A stretch of DNA of 64,000 bases from contig CM066288.1 of NCBI GenBank assembly GCA_033816765.1, forward strand, positions 2,356,001 through 2,420,000, read 5' to 3'. Below, piece after piece: positions 55,127-64,000 of the stretch (positions within the stretch are counted from its first letter, which is position 1; every line of letters begins with the position of its first letter). Origin of the DNA: Nothopassalora personata. Taxonomy: Eukaryota; Ascomycota; Dothideomycetes; Mycosphaerellales; Mycosphaerellaceae. Position numbers and translations under genes: made by a program. The notes beneath the pieces are model-generated. The model searched no databases, had not been told where the DNA came from, and worked only from the letters and a program-made list of their open reading frames with translations.

Positions 55127-55204
55127 GACGGCATTCACTGCCAGTCTCAGACGAGGACTACCTCCGCTGTGCAGCGTCTGTCGTCGATGCAGCCACCGGA
55201 GCAT
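53999..55204 (-). CDS. Mitochondrial LYR-like protein
   Basis: A single exon of 401 residues. The N-terminus (MLRWLHRRQTLHSGGSPRLR) is an Arg-rich amphipathic presequence, followed by a run of nine serines from a (TCA)n tract. Residues about 75-190 hold a helical domain resembling LYR/complex-1 proteins (HSLRALLRECSYLPDPAAKQ, ILSAFRTYGHRA, LLKVLFMTYGRIGRRRYEL). A Pro-rich linker and a basic C-terminal part follow (NMTKEWYANTLDRLLPPLPT, RKRPKTVPTDRGSALERVLM). LYR proteins bind acyl carrier protein and assist respiratory-complex or iron-sulfur assembly in mitochondria; this is inferred here. A mitoribosome-associated role is an alternative. Confidence 0.65.
55089..55122. repeat. (ATG/TCA)n microsatellite in the LYR-like gene
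   Basis: About ten ATG units on the plus strand; read on the minus strand they give the poly-Ser run just after the presequence. Confidence 0.9.
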
Positions 55205-55487
55205 TACTTACTTGATGATGAATGCGGAACCTTGTCATGTGATAGAATGCTGAAAACTCGCCTTCCTCGGCAATCGGCTAGTTCTACGGCAAGATCCGTC
55301 CGCCTGAACGCGACTGCCCTTTTCGCGTCACTCCGTCTTCACGACTGCCACACGAACGGCACACGAAGAGACCACGGACCAGTATCGCGGCCATTATCGC
55401 TGCTGCCATTACTACCGCCGTCACCGTCACCGTCACCGTCACCGTCGCATCGCCCGCCGTCCACTGTCTCTGCCGCCGATAGACCCG

Positions 55488-55508
55488 CCCCCCCCCCCCC
55501 CCCCCCCC
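55488..55508. repeat. Homopolymer of 21 C
   Basis: A run of cytosines 44 bp upstream of the MBF factor start codon, preceded at 55,411-55,450 by CCGTCA hexamer repeats. Both lie in the likely 5' UTR. Confidence 0.9.
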
Positions 55509-55552
55509 TTGGCCTGGCCCGCCGCGGCCCATCGTCGTCGTCTGCCGTCGCA

Positions 55553-58515
55553 ATGCCTCCAACCCCGCAGCAGTCGCAGGCGCAGGCGCAGTCGCAGGCG
55601 CAGTCCCAACCATACCACCACCACCAACGCGGAATGCAGCCCTCGCCGCCGCAGTCCAGCAGCCAGCCGAACGGGATGCCCTCGTACGCCAACCACGGCT
55701 TCAGCCACTCGTTCGACGACAGCAGCCAGCACGCCCAGTCCTTCAGCCAGCCCGCGCCTGCTGGCTACGCCCAGAGCTTCCCCCATGGCCCAGTATCGAA
55801 TCCGGGGTACGCGAGGAGTTTTGGGGACCAGGCGCAGCGATATCCCATGCCGTACCCCAATGAGAAGCCGCAGATATACACGGTAAGGAACGGTGGCGTG
55901 TGGGATATGCGGTCCATGTACCCGCACTAACACTCCCTCAGGCCGTCTACTCGGGCGTCAATGTCTACGAAATTGAGATCGGCGGTGTCGCGGTCATGCG
56001 CCGACGCAGCGATGGCTGGCTGAATGCCACTCAGATCCTCAAAGTCGCCGGCGTCGACAAGGGGAAGCGCACCAAAGTCCTCGAAAAGGAGATCCTGCCA
56101 GGCGAGCACGAGAAGGTGCAAGGAGGCTACGGCAAATACCAGGGCACCTGGATCAGCTACCGACGAGGCCTCGAATTCTGTCGGCAGTACGGCGTCGAGG
56201 ACATCCTCCGACCACTGCTCGAGTACGACGTGAGAGCCGACGGGTCGAGCGGCCCAGGTCAGCAAGAGACGCCCACCAAGGAGCAGGCGATGGCTGCCCA
56301 GCGCAAGAAGTTCTACACCAACTCAAGTCTCGACCCACGGCAGAATGGCGCGCCCGGCTCGAATGGCACATTCTTTTCGAACATCTCACCTACCACCTCC
56401 GTTGCCTTGGCAGCCATGAACAAGGCCGCTCGCATGAACTCGCCAGCACCACGGGCAGGCAGTACACCGAAGCCAGCGAATATGCGCAGACCCTCGCACC
56501 AAGACAATGGCCAGTCGGATAGCCAGCAAAGCGCGACCTCTGACGCCAAGGGTGACTCCGGCTACAACACCCAGAACGGCGAGCCACCACGCAAGCGCAT
56601 GCGCCCAGACAGCCAAGATGGTATGGGTCCGCCGAACCTGCCATTGGATGCATCTATGCGATCTGCAACGCCAACAGAAGCTAACGAGAGCTTCCTGTAT
56701 GAGAATGCTTTGCTTCAGGATGCGATCAATGGCAACGGCGAGCCGATCGCACTGCCGCCGCTGCCAAGTCCTGCGACAGAAGAGCAACAAGAGAAGATGA
56801 ACATGATCTTGAGTCTCTTCGCCGAATCTGGTCGGATAGACTACGCAAACCATCCAGCGCTCAAGGACTTGTCCAACGAAGACTTGAACATGCCACTGGA
56901 CGCATCTGCGAACAACGCTTTACATTGGGCGGCAACCCTTGCCAAGTCATCCTTGATGAAGCTGCTTATTCAGAAGGGCGCCAGCATATGGCGAGGCAAC
57001 GCCGCCGGCCACACTCCACTCATCAGTGCCGTGCTCGTCAACAACTGCTGGGAGTTCTCCAACTTCCCGGAGCTCCTGGAAATGCTCGGCCCACTCATCG
57101 AGGTTAGAGACATGACTGGCAGGACAGTCTTGCACCACATCGGCGTGTCATGCGGCATCAAAGGTCGTGGTGCCAGTAGCAAGTACTACCTTGAGGCATT
57201 ACTGGAGTTCTTGGTCAGGATAGGAACCCAGCCAAACTCTACTGCCGCCAAGAACGTCGCTGATGCGGCTGCAAGTATGCAATATGATTCGCAGCCATCC
57301 AACGGCGATGACTCCAGCCAAGATACTGCTGTTCCCGGAGCCAGAGGGCCAGTCAATCTTTCGCGATTCCTGTCACACATCGTGAATGCCAGAGACAAGG
57401 CCGGCAATACCGCACTGAATCTCGTGGCTCGCATTGGCAACAGCAGCATAATCCGCCAGCTTCTCGAGATCCACGCCGACCCAAGTCTTGCCAACAACAA
57501 AGGTGTCTGCGCCAAGGACTTTGGTGTCGGCGTCGATGAGGCCGAGGAGCAAAGTCCGAATGGCGGCCTCGTCAGCCAACAATCATCTATGCAGCCACCG
57601 CCGTACCCAATGCCAGGTCAGGATGCAGCAGATGCCGAAGCCAAGGCGGGCGCGTCTGAATTGAGAGCGGAGGACATGGGACAAGAATTCATTGCGTGTG
57701 TGTAACCCTATCCAACTGGCACAAGATCACGTTTGCTGACTTCCTTTCTAGCTATGACATCCATGCTTACGCAAAATCTTGCCTCACACAAAGAGTCTTT
57801 ACGCTTGAGGACTGAGAAGATCGACAAGCTGAACGAGCAGATTCGCGAGCTGTCTGCGCTCCAAAAGGCCGGTCTCGAGAAGCTTCTGGAGATGAAAGAG
57901 CGGCTCCGCGTACGAGAAGAGCGCAGGGCCAAAGTCGCCAATCTGCGCAGGGAAGTGGAGAAGAAGAAAGCTGCAGCGAAGAAGCAGCAGGTGAATCACA
58001 AGGGCCGAACCATTGAGCTCGAGCCGGACTGGCTGGATCTTCCGTCACAAGCCAACGGCCAATCGAGACAAATTCTTGCCAATCGCATGCCATCGCCAAA
58101 AGCGCTACGAGCCAGAGTCACCGCCTACCAGGCCAGCAACAACAACCTACGGCAGCAAGCCGAAGAGCTCAGAAGTCGATGCATCGAGCTCGAGCGAATG
58201 TATCGCAAAGTGGTATCGTTATGCACCGGTGTGGCAGAAGACAAAGTCGAGGACAGTCTACCCGCTCTCCTCGCCGCCGTGGAGAGCGAAAAGGGCGGAA
58301 TCGGCCATCAGGAAGTGGGAAGAGTCCGAGAGTTCTTACGGCGAGTCGACACAAGTAAAGATGCCCAAGCCGCGAAGCTGGAACCCAATCGAAGCTATGA
58401 TGGGCCGATGTTGCAGATCAATCCCACCGTTGTCGCTGCTGCGGAGCGGGCTGAGGCAGAGCGGAGAGCACAGGCCATGAGACCGCTTGGCATGCAAGGT
58501 CGTCAGGTGGCATAG
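55553..58515 (+). CDS. MBF/APSES cell-cycle transcription factor (Mbp1/Res-like)
   Basis: Three exons: 55553-55882, 55942-57697 and 57752-58515; introns 59 and 54 bp; 949 residues. The N-terminal 105 residues are Gln/Ser/Pro-rich. The KilA-N/APSES DNA-binding domain (residues about 112-190) reads NVYEIEIGGVAVMRRRSDGW, LNATQILKVAGVDKGKRTKV, GGYGKYQGTWISYRRGLEFC. Ankyrin repeats follow (DASANNALHWAATLAKSSLM, AGHTPLISAVLVNNCWEF, DKAGNTALNLVARIGNSSII). A coiled coil near residues 710-800 (KIDKLNEQIRELSALQKAGL, EEVEKKKAAAKK-like) would mediate dimerisation. Such factors bind MCB boxes (ACGCGT) and drive G1/S genes. The second intron donor is GTGTGT; the choice of T|GTGTGT restores frame. Confidence 0.92.
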
Positions 58516-59972
58516 AATTCTCCACCGCCGTCGTTCAAGATCTCTTGTGCGTGACTGTCGGGAGGTCGACAGCCGTCGCTGGCCGGCGTATCGTTTGGCA
58601 TCAATGCAATGGCGGGCTTTGTGAACGACGTGTATGAAAATGCTAGTCCTGTAGCGTTTGAGCGTATCGACTGTTGTTATATACAGCTTGAATACGATGC
58701 ATGTGGCTGACCAGTCTTGTAGTGTATTCAAGCCGGGTGTTAGGTTCTTGAAGCTCAGTGAATAGGATGTATCTTGCTGGTTGCTTTTGTGTTTTGACTC
58801 TATGCTTGATAGTTGAAGTGTCTCGATCCTGACTTTTCAGTTCGCTTTGGTGGAGGGATTCTATGCTTGGAGTGTCTTGATCTCGATTCTTCGGTTCGGT
58901 GTACTGACTCCATACTCAGACTATACTCGGATTCACATCGCAGTACTACCATGCCATACAGCGCAATGGCAAATTCAACCACCGGACGGAAATACAACAA
59001 AGGCCACGTCGATGTCAATGGCGCCACAAGAAATTTCTATCATACTGGTAGGGGAGTACCTAGTATGGTACGAGGGCCTTCCTCCAGCCGATGCAGATCC
59101 CAGAACGGGAGTCAAAGGTCCTGGAGCTGCTGCCTGGTAAGATATGAATGGTTCTCTGTTGCTGTATGACATCTTGACACACACTAGGAAGGCACAGCAC
59201 ATCAAACAGTCTGCTGCCCAAATCGCCTGCTCGCCTCACCAACTCCGCCACCCCGAGGAATGCTCCGCCTCAGCCTCCTCCTCCTCCTCCTCCTCCTCCT
59301 CCTCCTCCTCCTCCTCCTCCTCCTATGGCCCAGCACCACAGCCAGGTCTGTGGTCCATCGTCGTCGTTCTGAGAGGGCGTATTGCTCCAAGCGAGTATCG
59401 CACGTGCTGTCGCCCCGAGCATTGCACCATCCCCACCACCTCCTCTGATCGTCCGCCTCTCGCTCACAGCATCGCCACCAGCAGCGAAAGCTCCTCTCGC
59501 CAGTAATGGCACTGCTCCCGCCTCTGCCTCCACGATCCCTCCCCCTACCGCTCGCCGAAGCGTAAGCTTCACCACCTCATCCTCCTCCCAGCAAGCGCCG
59601 CCAGCCAGCGCGTCGCGTCTCGCCTGCCGCGCCTCGACCACAGCGGGCTGCCGATGCGCTCGACCGGCTCCCGCGACAAGGTGGATGAGGCCCGTGCTGC
59701 GTTGGAACCGCGCCGTGGTCTCTACAACGGTGGGCGGTGCCTTTCGGATGCAGTTGAGTATGCTGTGTCTTTGAGGGGCGCGGTGATGGGGAGGGAGGGA
59801 GGAGTGGGAGTGGGTATGGGTCCATTGTTGGGTGGGAATATTCAGCGGGGTCGTCCTGGTCGGGAGGTTGAGAGGGATGAGGGAGAGGAAGAAGAGGAGG
59901 TGGGAGGAGAAGAGAGGAGTGGGAGGAGAAGAGAGGAGTGGGAGAGGCTTAAGGAGATTTCTTTGCCGGTGA
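58516..59972. other. Low-complexity intergenic region
   Basis: Contains a two-unit repeat (CTATGCTTGATAGTTGAAGTG at 58,800 and a related unit at 58,861), a (CTC)n tract at 59,275-59,323, and a Pro/Ala/Ser-coding plus-strand stretch (59,382-59,774) that shifts to another open frame at 59,654-60,025. I cannot support a gene; a decayed coding segment is possible. Confidence 0.45.
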
Positions 59973-60479
59973 ATTACTCCCATAGGGACAATTATGTCAG
60001 AAATGACTGCTATAGGGACTTGTAGGGATGCCAAATTACTGCCGTAGGGACACATTATAGCCGGCTTCAGCTTTGCAGCAGTACCTATATATAAAGGTGC
60101 GAAAATCTTCCTTTTTGCACCTGTAACGTAGTCAGCTATTGTTGCTGCAGATAATTGAACTGAGAAACAAGATATAATCAGATAGATAGGGTCCGTTAGT
60201 GCAAGGCAAGTCTGTATTAGTTGTCTGCATAGTGCAGAAGGCCAGCTATATCGTCCTTCCTTAGGAGATAGATATATGAAGATTGCTTAACTTGCTTAGT
60301 TAGATGCATTAGCATACACTCTGCACGATAGTAGTGCGATTATAAGCCTAGAAAGGAGGGTGCCATGATGTGTCCCTATAGCAGGAATTTGGCATCCCGA
60401 TAAGTCCCTATAGGAGTAATTTTGCAAAACAAGTCTCTATGGGAGTAATGAACGGCATAACTGTCCCTATTGGAGTAAT
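59973..60479. mobile_element. 507 bp inverted-repeat element (MITE-like)
   Basis: Both ends begin ATTACTCC(C/A)ATAGGGAC in inverted orientation. The left arm (59973-60055) pairs with 60,366-60,479, and each arm contains further internal copies of the ATTACTCCTATAGGGAC unit (near 60,000, 60,035, 60,400, 60,430). The core has no ORF. It lies between two genes. No clear target duplication is visible (GGTGA on the left, CCAACG on the right), so the true ends may extend slightly. Confidence 0.7.
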
Positions 60480-60669
60480 CCAACGTGTCTTTTGCTTTCG
60501 GCGCTTGGTGCTTTCAGAGTTTGATGTATGGGAAGATAACATACCCTGGGAGCGAACAGGTCTTTTGACGTTTGAGCTTGTTTTTCGATTGTTTGGGGTT
60601 GCGCGCGCGGTACTGTTACTCTGAGGAGATTTGGCCAAGCCAGACTTCCCTGTGCGATATGCTACGTCC

Positions 60670-61314
60670 CTACCACTTTCCCGTCGCTATCATCGCCTTC
60701 CAGCCTGAAATCCTATCTGGCGTAGCAGTAGTACCTACACACTCTGTACGATACTTTTCGAAACCTGCCTGTGTACCAGCGTTAAGACCCTGCTTCACAG
60801 AGTCGCTGCATTGCGTACTGATGAACCAAGCAGCAGAGGCGAAGGACCATTTGTCTGTGTTGAACAGGGCTAGAACAGAGTCCTCACTCTTCGCTTTCGC
60901 GGTGTTGAACTGCATCGTCGTGATCCCGCTGCCTGGGGTAGTTGTAAGGTACTGTGCATACTTCTCGTTAAAAGCCGGAGCTTGCATATTGCTCGTGCTC
61001 TGACTTGACCGCCTAGGGGCTGGGAAGTGGTTCTTGTTGTGCTGGAAGTTTGCCCTTTCGAAGAGTTGGGTGGCGACGGCAGCTGCTTGGGCTCCGAATG
61101 TGTTGAGCTTAAATCGTTCGAATGAGGCCGCGATGTTAGGAGCTGCAACTGCTGCGGTGCGGCACTCGCTGGCGTAGGGAGCGGAGGAGCAGGAGGCTGT
61201 GCTGGGAGCAATCAGGATCAGATCTTGTGCTGTGATGGCGATGATGATGGATTGAGCGGTGACACTAGTATCGTTAGAGGGAGAGTAATGGGGCGCGGGG
61301 GGGGAAGGGGGCAT
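60670..61314 (-). CDS. Conserved fungal secreted protein (5' end uncertain)
   Basis: The frame gives CSSAPYASECRTAAVAAPNI, FGAQAAAVATQLFERANFQH, NKNHFPAPR, TSNMQAPAFNEKYAQYL, WSFASAAWFISTQCSDSVKQ, AGFEKYRTECVGT. This pattern (NKNHFP, TRNMQ-like, GSAAWFLTTQC, paired cysteines) belongs to a conserved secreted family found in many ascomycetes with no firmly established activity. The first ATG of this frame (61314) gives a Pro-rich start without a convincing signal peptide. A separate ORF at 61,350-61,401 encodes MLQPHSDALVLLALLVQ, which looks like one; I could not find splice sites that join it in phase. There may be a frameshift in the C/G-rich run at 61,290-61,310. Confidence 0.6.
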   Translation of the reverse strand: MPPSPPAPHYSPSNDTSVTAQSIIIAITAQDLILIAPSTASCSSAPYASECRTAAVAAPNIAASFERFKLNTFGAQAAAVATQLFERANFQHNKNHFPAPRRSSQSTSNMQAPAFNEKYAQYLTTTPGSGITTMQFNTAKAKSEDSVLALFNTDKWSFASAAWFISTQCSDSVKQGLNAGTQAGFEKYRTECVGTTATPDRISGWKAMIATGKW

Positions 61315-61592
61315 TGATGATGGTTGCGATTCGAAGTACAGCACATACTAACTTGCACCAGCAAGGCCAACAACACCAAGGCATCTGAATGTGGTTGTAG
61401 CATAGAAAGAAAGGCTGGGCTTTGAGCTGCGTTCTGAATGCCGCAGAGGACTGAAGACGACACATACAGTCGTTGATCCCACAGTATGATCTATAGGGGT
61501 TTTCTATCATGTTTTAGCCATCGCGGCAGAAGCACTGGTAACGCGCGCCCGCTCAAACGCATCAAAGCAAAAGACAAGACTGAGAGCAATAG

Positions 61593-63209
61593 TCAAGGCT
61601 CATGATCCCTCCTCTCACCCCTTGCAGCTTTCAACATCTCCACCTTCTCAGACCTAATGCACCAGAGCGCCCACACAACACCAACCACAGACGAGCCCAG
61701 AGTAATCCAGTACGCACTGGAATAACATTCCCTGCCATCGTCACACACACGCTCACTACCAGTGCCTTCCGGGTTCTCCTTGAACACAGAGTGCGAATCC
61801 AAAATCGAGCCATAGGCAAGGTTGTAAACATTGCCACTCACGACTGGCGCCCAGGTCATGCATCCCCAGTTGATACCGAGACCCTTTGCGCCGAAGGCAT
61901 CCGCTACGAGGGCGGGGTACACACCGAACAAGACGCCATAGGCAATTCCAGTGAGACCGGAGAGCCAGTAGAGGTGGTGTGGGTTCTCTAGATTGAGCGC
62001 GATGCACTGCGCCGCCACGAAGAATGATGCGCTGGCTACCAGAGTCCAGAATCTCGAGGCGTGGTGATGCGTAAGCCAGTCTGATCCGATGCCGCTGGCG
62101 AGTCGGCCGAGGAATGAGCAGAAAGAGAGGATGCTGACGTGTGTAAGCTGACGCTTCATGATGAAGTCACGGCTTGCGCTGTCGTCCCAGTGATGCCACA
62201 GCGATCGAGCGCTATTCCCGATGTTGTTGATGGTCATTAGGCCGACACCGCAGAGAAGTGCAAGCATGGTGAAAAGTTGCCAGAACTTTGGTGTCCGAAG
62301 CAGTTCCCAGCCTGTGATGTCCGGTCGATGTAAGACATGGAAGGGGTTCTTTGGCTCGGACATGTCGTCTAGGAAGTCGCCGGGTCCGGTTTCAGAATCT
62401 GATGATGAGACGAGAGAGGATGCTTCTGATGTCTCGTGGCCGTGTGCTCTGCTCCTACTCCCCGGTCTCTTGTGCGAGCACCTCGTGCTCCTCGTGCTCG
62501 TCCGATGCAGCCTTGTACTGGCGATGGAATCGTTCCTTTTGGCACTTCTCTCATCGTCCTCCGGCACAACACCATATGCTCCAGACCCATCGCCTGGCGT
62601 CGGCACGATGCGCAAGAAGGTGATGCCAAACAAGGTCATAGTTGTGGTGCCATATGCCAGCAGCTTGAGGTACCCACTCGTGTCTCCAGGAAACAGATAC
62701 GCAGCCAGTGTCGTGTAGAAGAAGGCACTCAAGCCGAGTGCACTCAAGGGAAACGCCGTCGCTGTGCCTCTGTGGCTTGGCCAATTGCTCGCGCTGGCCT
62801 TGATCGCGGCACTGAAAGCAGTACAGCCTCCCATGCCCGTCATCAAGGCGAAGAAACACAGCATTGGCACGCTCATGCTGCCAGCTCCTTGATCGTACGC
62901 GCTCTTGAGAGGGAAGTAGCCCAACGCGAGGCAGACACAGCCCATGGCGACTCCCCATCTCGGGCCCCGCGAGTCGATCAGAATGCCTCCGGGTACGCCC
63001 ATGGCGTACATGCCAATGTTGCCAAAGTTGCCGATCAGGTTCGTTTGCGTGGCCGTGAGACGGAGGCGTTCGGCGAATTGCGGAGCCCATGCTGAGAAGC
63101 CATAGTTGGTGCCGCAGCTGAGTGCAATGATGGTCGCTGCGATGGATGCGAGGATTCGTGCGGTGCGTTGCTGCTGCTGCTGCTCGGCGGCGTTGGAGGG
63201 AGCACGCAT
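61593..63209 (-). CDS. MFS transporter, MCH1/nodulin-like family
   Basis: A single exon of 538 residues. Twelve hydrophobic segments, split by a long charged central loop (residues about 215-290, rich in Ser/Arg/Asp). Marks of the nodulin-like/Mch1 group: ALSCGTNYGFSAWAPQFAER, LTATQTNLIGNFGNIGMYAM, GVPGGILIDSRGPRWGVAMG, then KFWQLFTMLALLCGVGLMTI, NNIGNSARSLW and SFLGRLASGIGSDWLTHHH. The C-terminus is NWGCMTWAPVVSGNVYNLAY. In yeast, Mch1 is a vacuolar-membrane MFS protein of unknown substrate; the same is the best call here. A Gln repeat (CAG) sits at residues 10-14. Confidence 0.88.
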   Translation of the reverse strand: MRAPSNAAEQQQQQRTARILASIAATIIALSCGTNYGFSAWAPQFAERLRLTATQTNLIGNFGNIGMYAMGVPGGILIDSRGPRWGVAMGCVCLALGYFPLKSAYDQGAGSMSVPMLCFFALMTGMGGCTAFSAAIKASASNWPSHRGTATAFPLSALGLSAFFYTTLAAYLFPGDTSGYLKLLAYGTTTMTLFGITFLRIVPTPGDGSGAYGVVPEDDERSAKRNDSIASTRLHRTSTRSTRCSHKRPGSRSRAHGHETSEASSLVSSSDSETGPGDFLDDMSEPKNPFHVLHRPDITGWELLRTPKFWQLFTMLALLCGVGLMTINNIGNSARSLWHHWDDSASRDFIMKRQLTHVSILSFCSFLGRLASGIGSDWLTHHHASRFWTLVASASFFVAAQCIALNLENPHHLYWLSGLTGIAYGVLFGVYPALVADAFGAKGLGINWGCMTWAPVVSGNVYNLAYGSILDSHSVFKENPEGTGSERVCDDGRECYSSAYWITLGSSVVGVVWALWCIRSEKVEMLKAARGERRDHEP

Positions 63210-63688
63210 GTCGTCTATCGTCGTCGCGGTGCTTGGTCGTCCCGGCGGCGCGGAGTGGAAAGATGGCTTGTCGGTGTTGACAGGGGGGGAAGGGAATTCG
63301 TGAATGGGAGACTTGGACCAATATCAAGCACGCCAAGAAGATGGATAACCCATTGCTCCGATGCAATCTTGGCAATCGCGTATATGTACGTACCGTACCG
63401 TACCTACAGGCAGCGATTGGGTGGAGCAGGCGGGATATTGGTTAGAGATGTACATACAGTATTTATTTGTATACAGTATTTGTTGGTTGCGCAACCGCTG
63501 CTCAGCTGGAAGAATAATTTTCCCATTCCGCTGCAAGTGGGTCTCCGGTCCGTCTATCCTGCCGTCTTTCCGAAATGCACACACGGGCCGAGTCGAATAG
63601 CCGGTACGTACTACACTAGTACGAACGGGGACTGTGAGACTTCTCATCAGGAGATATACTCAATACTCTATGCCATTGCACGTTTATT

Positions 63689-64000
63689 ATGATGGCCTTG
63701 TTCCCCACCTTCGGGTCTGAAGAAGACGCCACAGCCATCGCACACCAGACCAAGCCCAACGACGCTGATCAACTGCGAGAGATGGCCGGAAAGCAGCGCC
63801 AAGTCGCGAGAGAGCTGCTGCTGTCATACAAAGTCTTCCAGCTGGAAGATGCAATGTCCATGGAGAACATCTTCAAGCACCGCACAGAAGACTGTGTCCA
63901 GGTCATCCTGCCAAGGACCACGGGCGACCCCGAAAGGAACAATGCGCAGTATCGAAGGTACTTGCAGGGCCTGGTGCTGAATGATCTTGCGCCTTTCGAG
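63689..64000 (+). CDS. Partial gene at right edge, hypothetical
   Basis: ATGATG at 63689 opens a frame that is still open at the last base (104 codons). It reads MMALFPTFGSEEDATAIAHQ, REMAGKQRQVARELLLSYKV, FQLEDAMSMENIFKHRTEDC. The sequence is helical and charged, with good coding bias and no signal peptide. I do not recognise it. The start is preceded by an A/T-rich leader, and the divergent MFS gene starts 479 bp away. Confidence 0.55.
   Translation, partial: MMALFPTFGSEEDATAIAHQTKPNDADQLREMAGKQRQVARELLLSYKVFQLEDAMSMENIFKHRTEDCVQVILPRTTGDPERNNAQYRRYLQGLVLNDLAPFE

Noticed and set aside
54087..55253. A 388-codon plus-strand ORF
   Set aside because: Antisense shadow of the LYR-like gene; Cys/Arg/Ser-rich and ending in a microsatellite-encoded Asp run.
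59270..60055. A 261-codon minus-strand ORF ending in poly-Gly
   Set aside because: The poly-Gly comes from the (CTC)n tract, and the N-terminal part lies in the inverted-repeat element; no domain, no conservation pattern.
62436..63095. Long ORFs on both strands over the MCH1-like gene
   Set aside because: Alternative frames of one well-supported MFS gene.
43811..63209. Secondary-metabolite cluster (two MFS transporters, an SDR and an acetyltransferase in 20 kb)
   Set aside because: No backbone enzyme (PKS, NRPS, terpene synthase) is present, and the genes are interleaved with housekeeping genes such as SBDS, carboxypeptidase Y and the MBF factor.
1..64000. tRNA or rRNA genes
   Set aside because: No convincing cloverleaf or A/B-box pair and no rRNA-like segment was found on reading; a covariance-model scan would be decisive.

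Overview
The window looks like filamentous ascomycete DNA, probably a Dothideomycete of the Mycosphaerellales/Capnodiales type. This is an inference from short 47-75 bp GT-AG introns with CTAAC/CTGAC-type branch points, a typical fungal gene set, and a repeat block carrying the scars of repeat-induced point mutation (RIP, C to T in CpA context). It divides sharply in two.

Positions 1 to about 20,600 are a repeat graveyard with almost no CA or TG dinucleotides, a great excess of TA, and no intact gene. Translation across stops resolves nested retroelements. The oldest recognisable element is a Ty3/gypsy element on the minus strand (gag-protease-RT from about 17.7 kb down to 13.8 kb, RNase H and integrase from 1,681 down past position 1). 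It is split by a complete 12.1 kb plus-strand Ty3/gypsy-type element (1686-13801) with 370 bp LTRs, a CTAG(T) target duplication, a polypurine tract, gag, protease, RT/RNase H, integrase and an unexplained 3.9 kb downstream segment. That element is itself interrupted by a 316 bp solo LTR (3092-3407) that shows no RIP. Smaller repeats fill 14.1-20.6 kb.

Positions 20,600 to 28,300 are a transition zone holding four copies (A-D) of one small secreted cysteine-rich protein gene with a shared promoter cassette. Copies A, B and C are broken; copy D (27964-28307) is intact. A Helitron Rep relic and a copia-type gag scrap lie between C and D. The family looks like a candidate effector family eroded from the repeat side. 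I consider it the most interesting system in the window.

From 28.5 kb onwards the DNA is ordinary gene-rich sequence: a broken LPxELR-type gene, a glycine-zipper low-complexity protein, a CLN3-like membrane protein, a pirin, a decayed tyrosine phosphatase that has lost its catalytic cysteine, an MCT-like MFS transporter, carboxypeptidase Y divergent from the SBDS ribosome maturation factor, a hydrolase pseudogene, an SDR oxidoreductase, a GNAT acetyltransferase, a mitochondrial LYR-like protein, an MBF/APSES cell-cycle transcription factor, a 507 bp inverted-repeat element, a conserved secreted protein, an MCH1-like MFS transporter, and the start of one more gene at the right edge. These genes show no shared pathway; they are housekeeping neighbours next to a repeat-rich accessory block.
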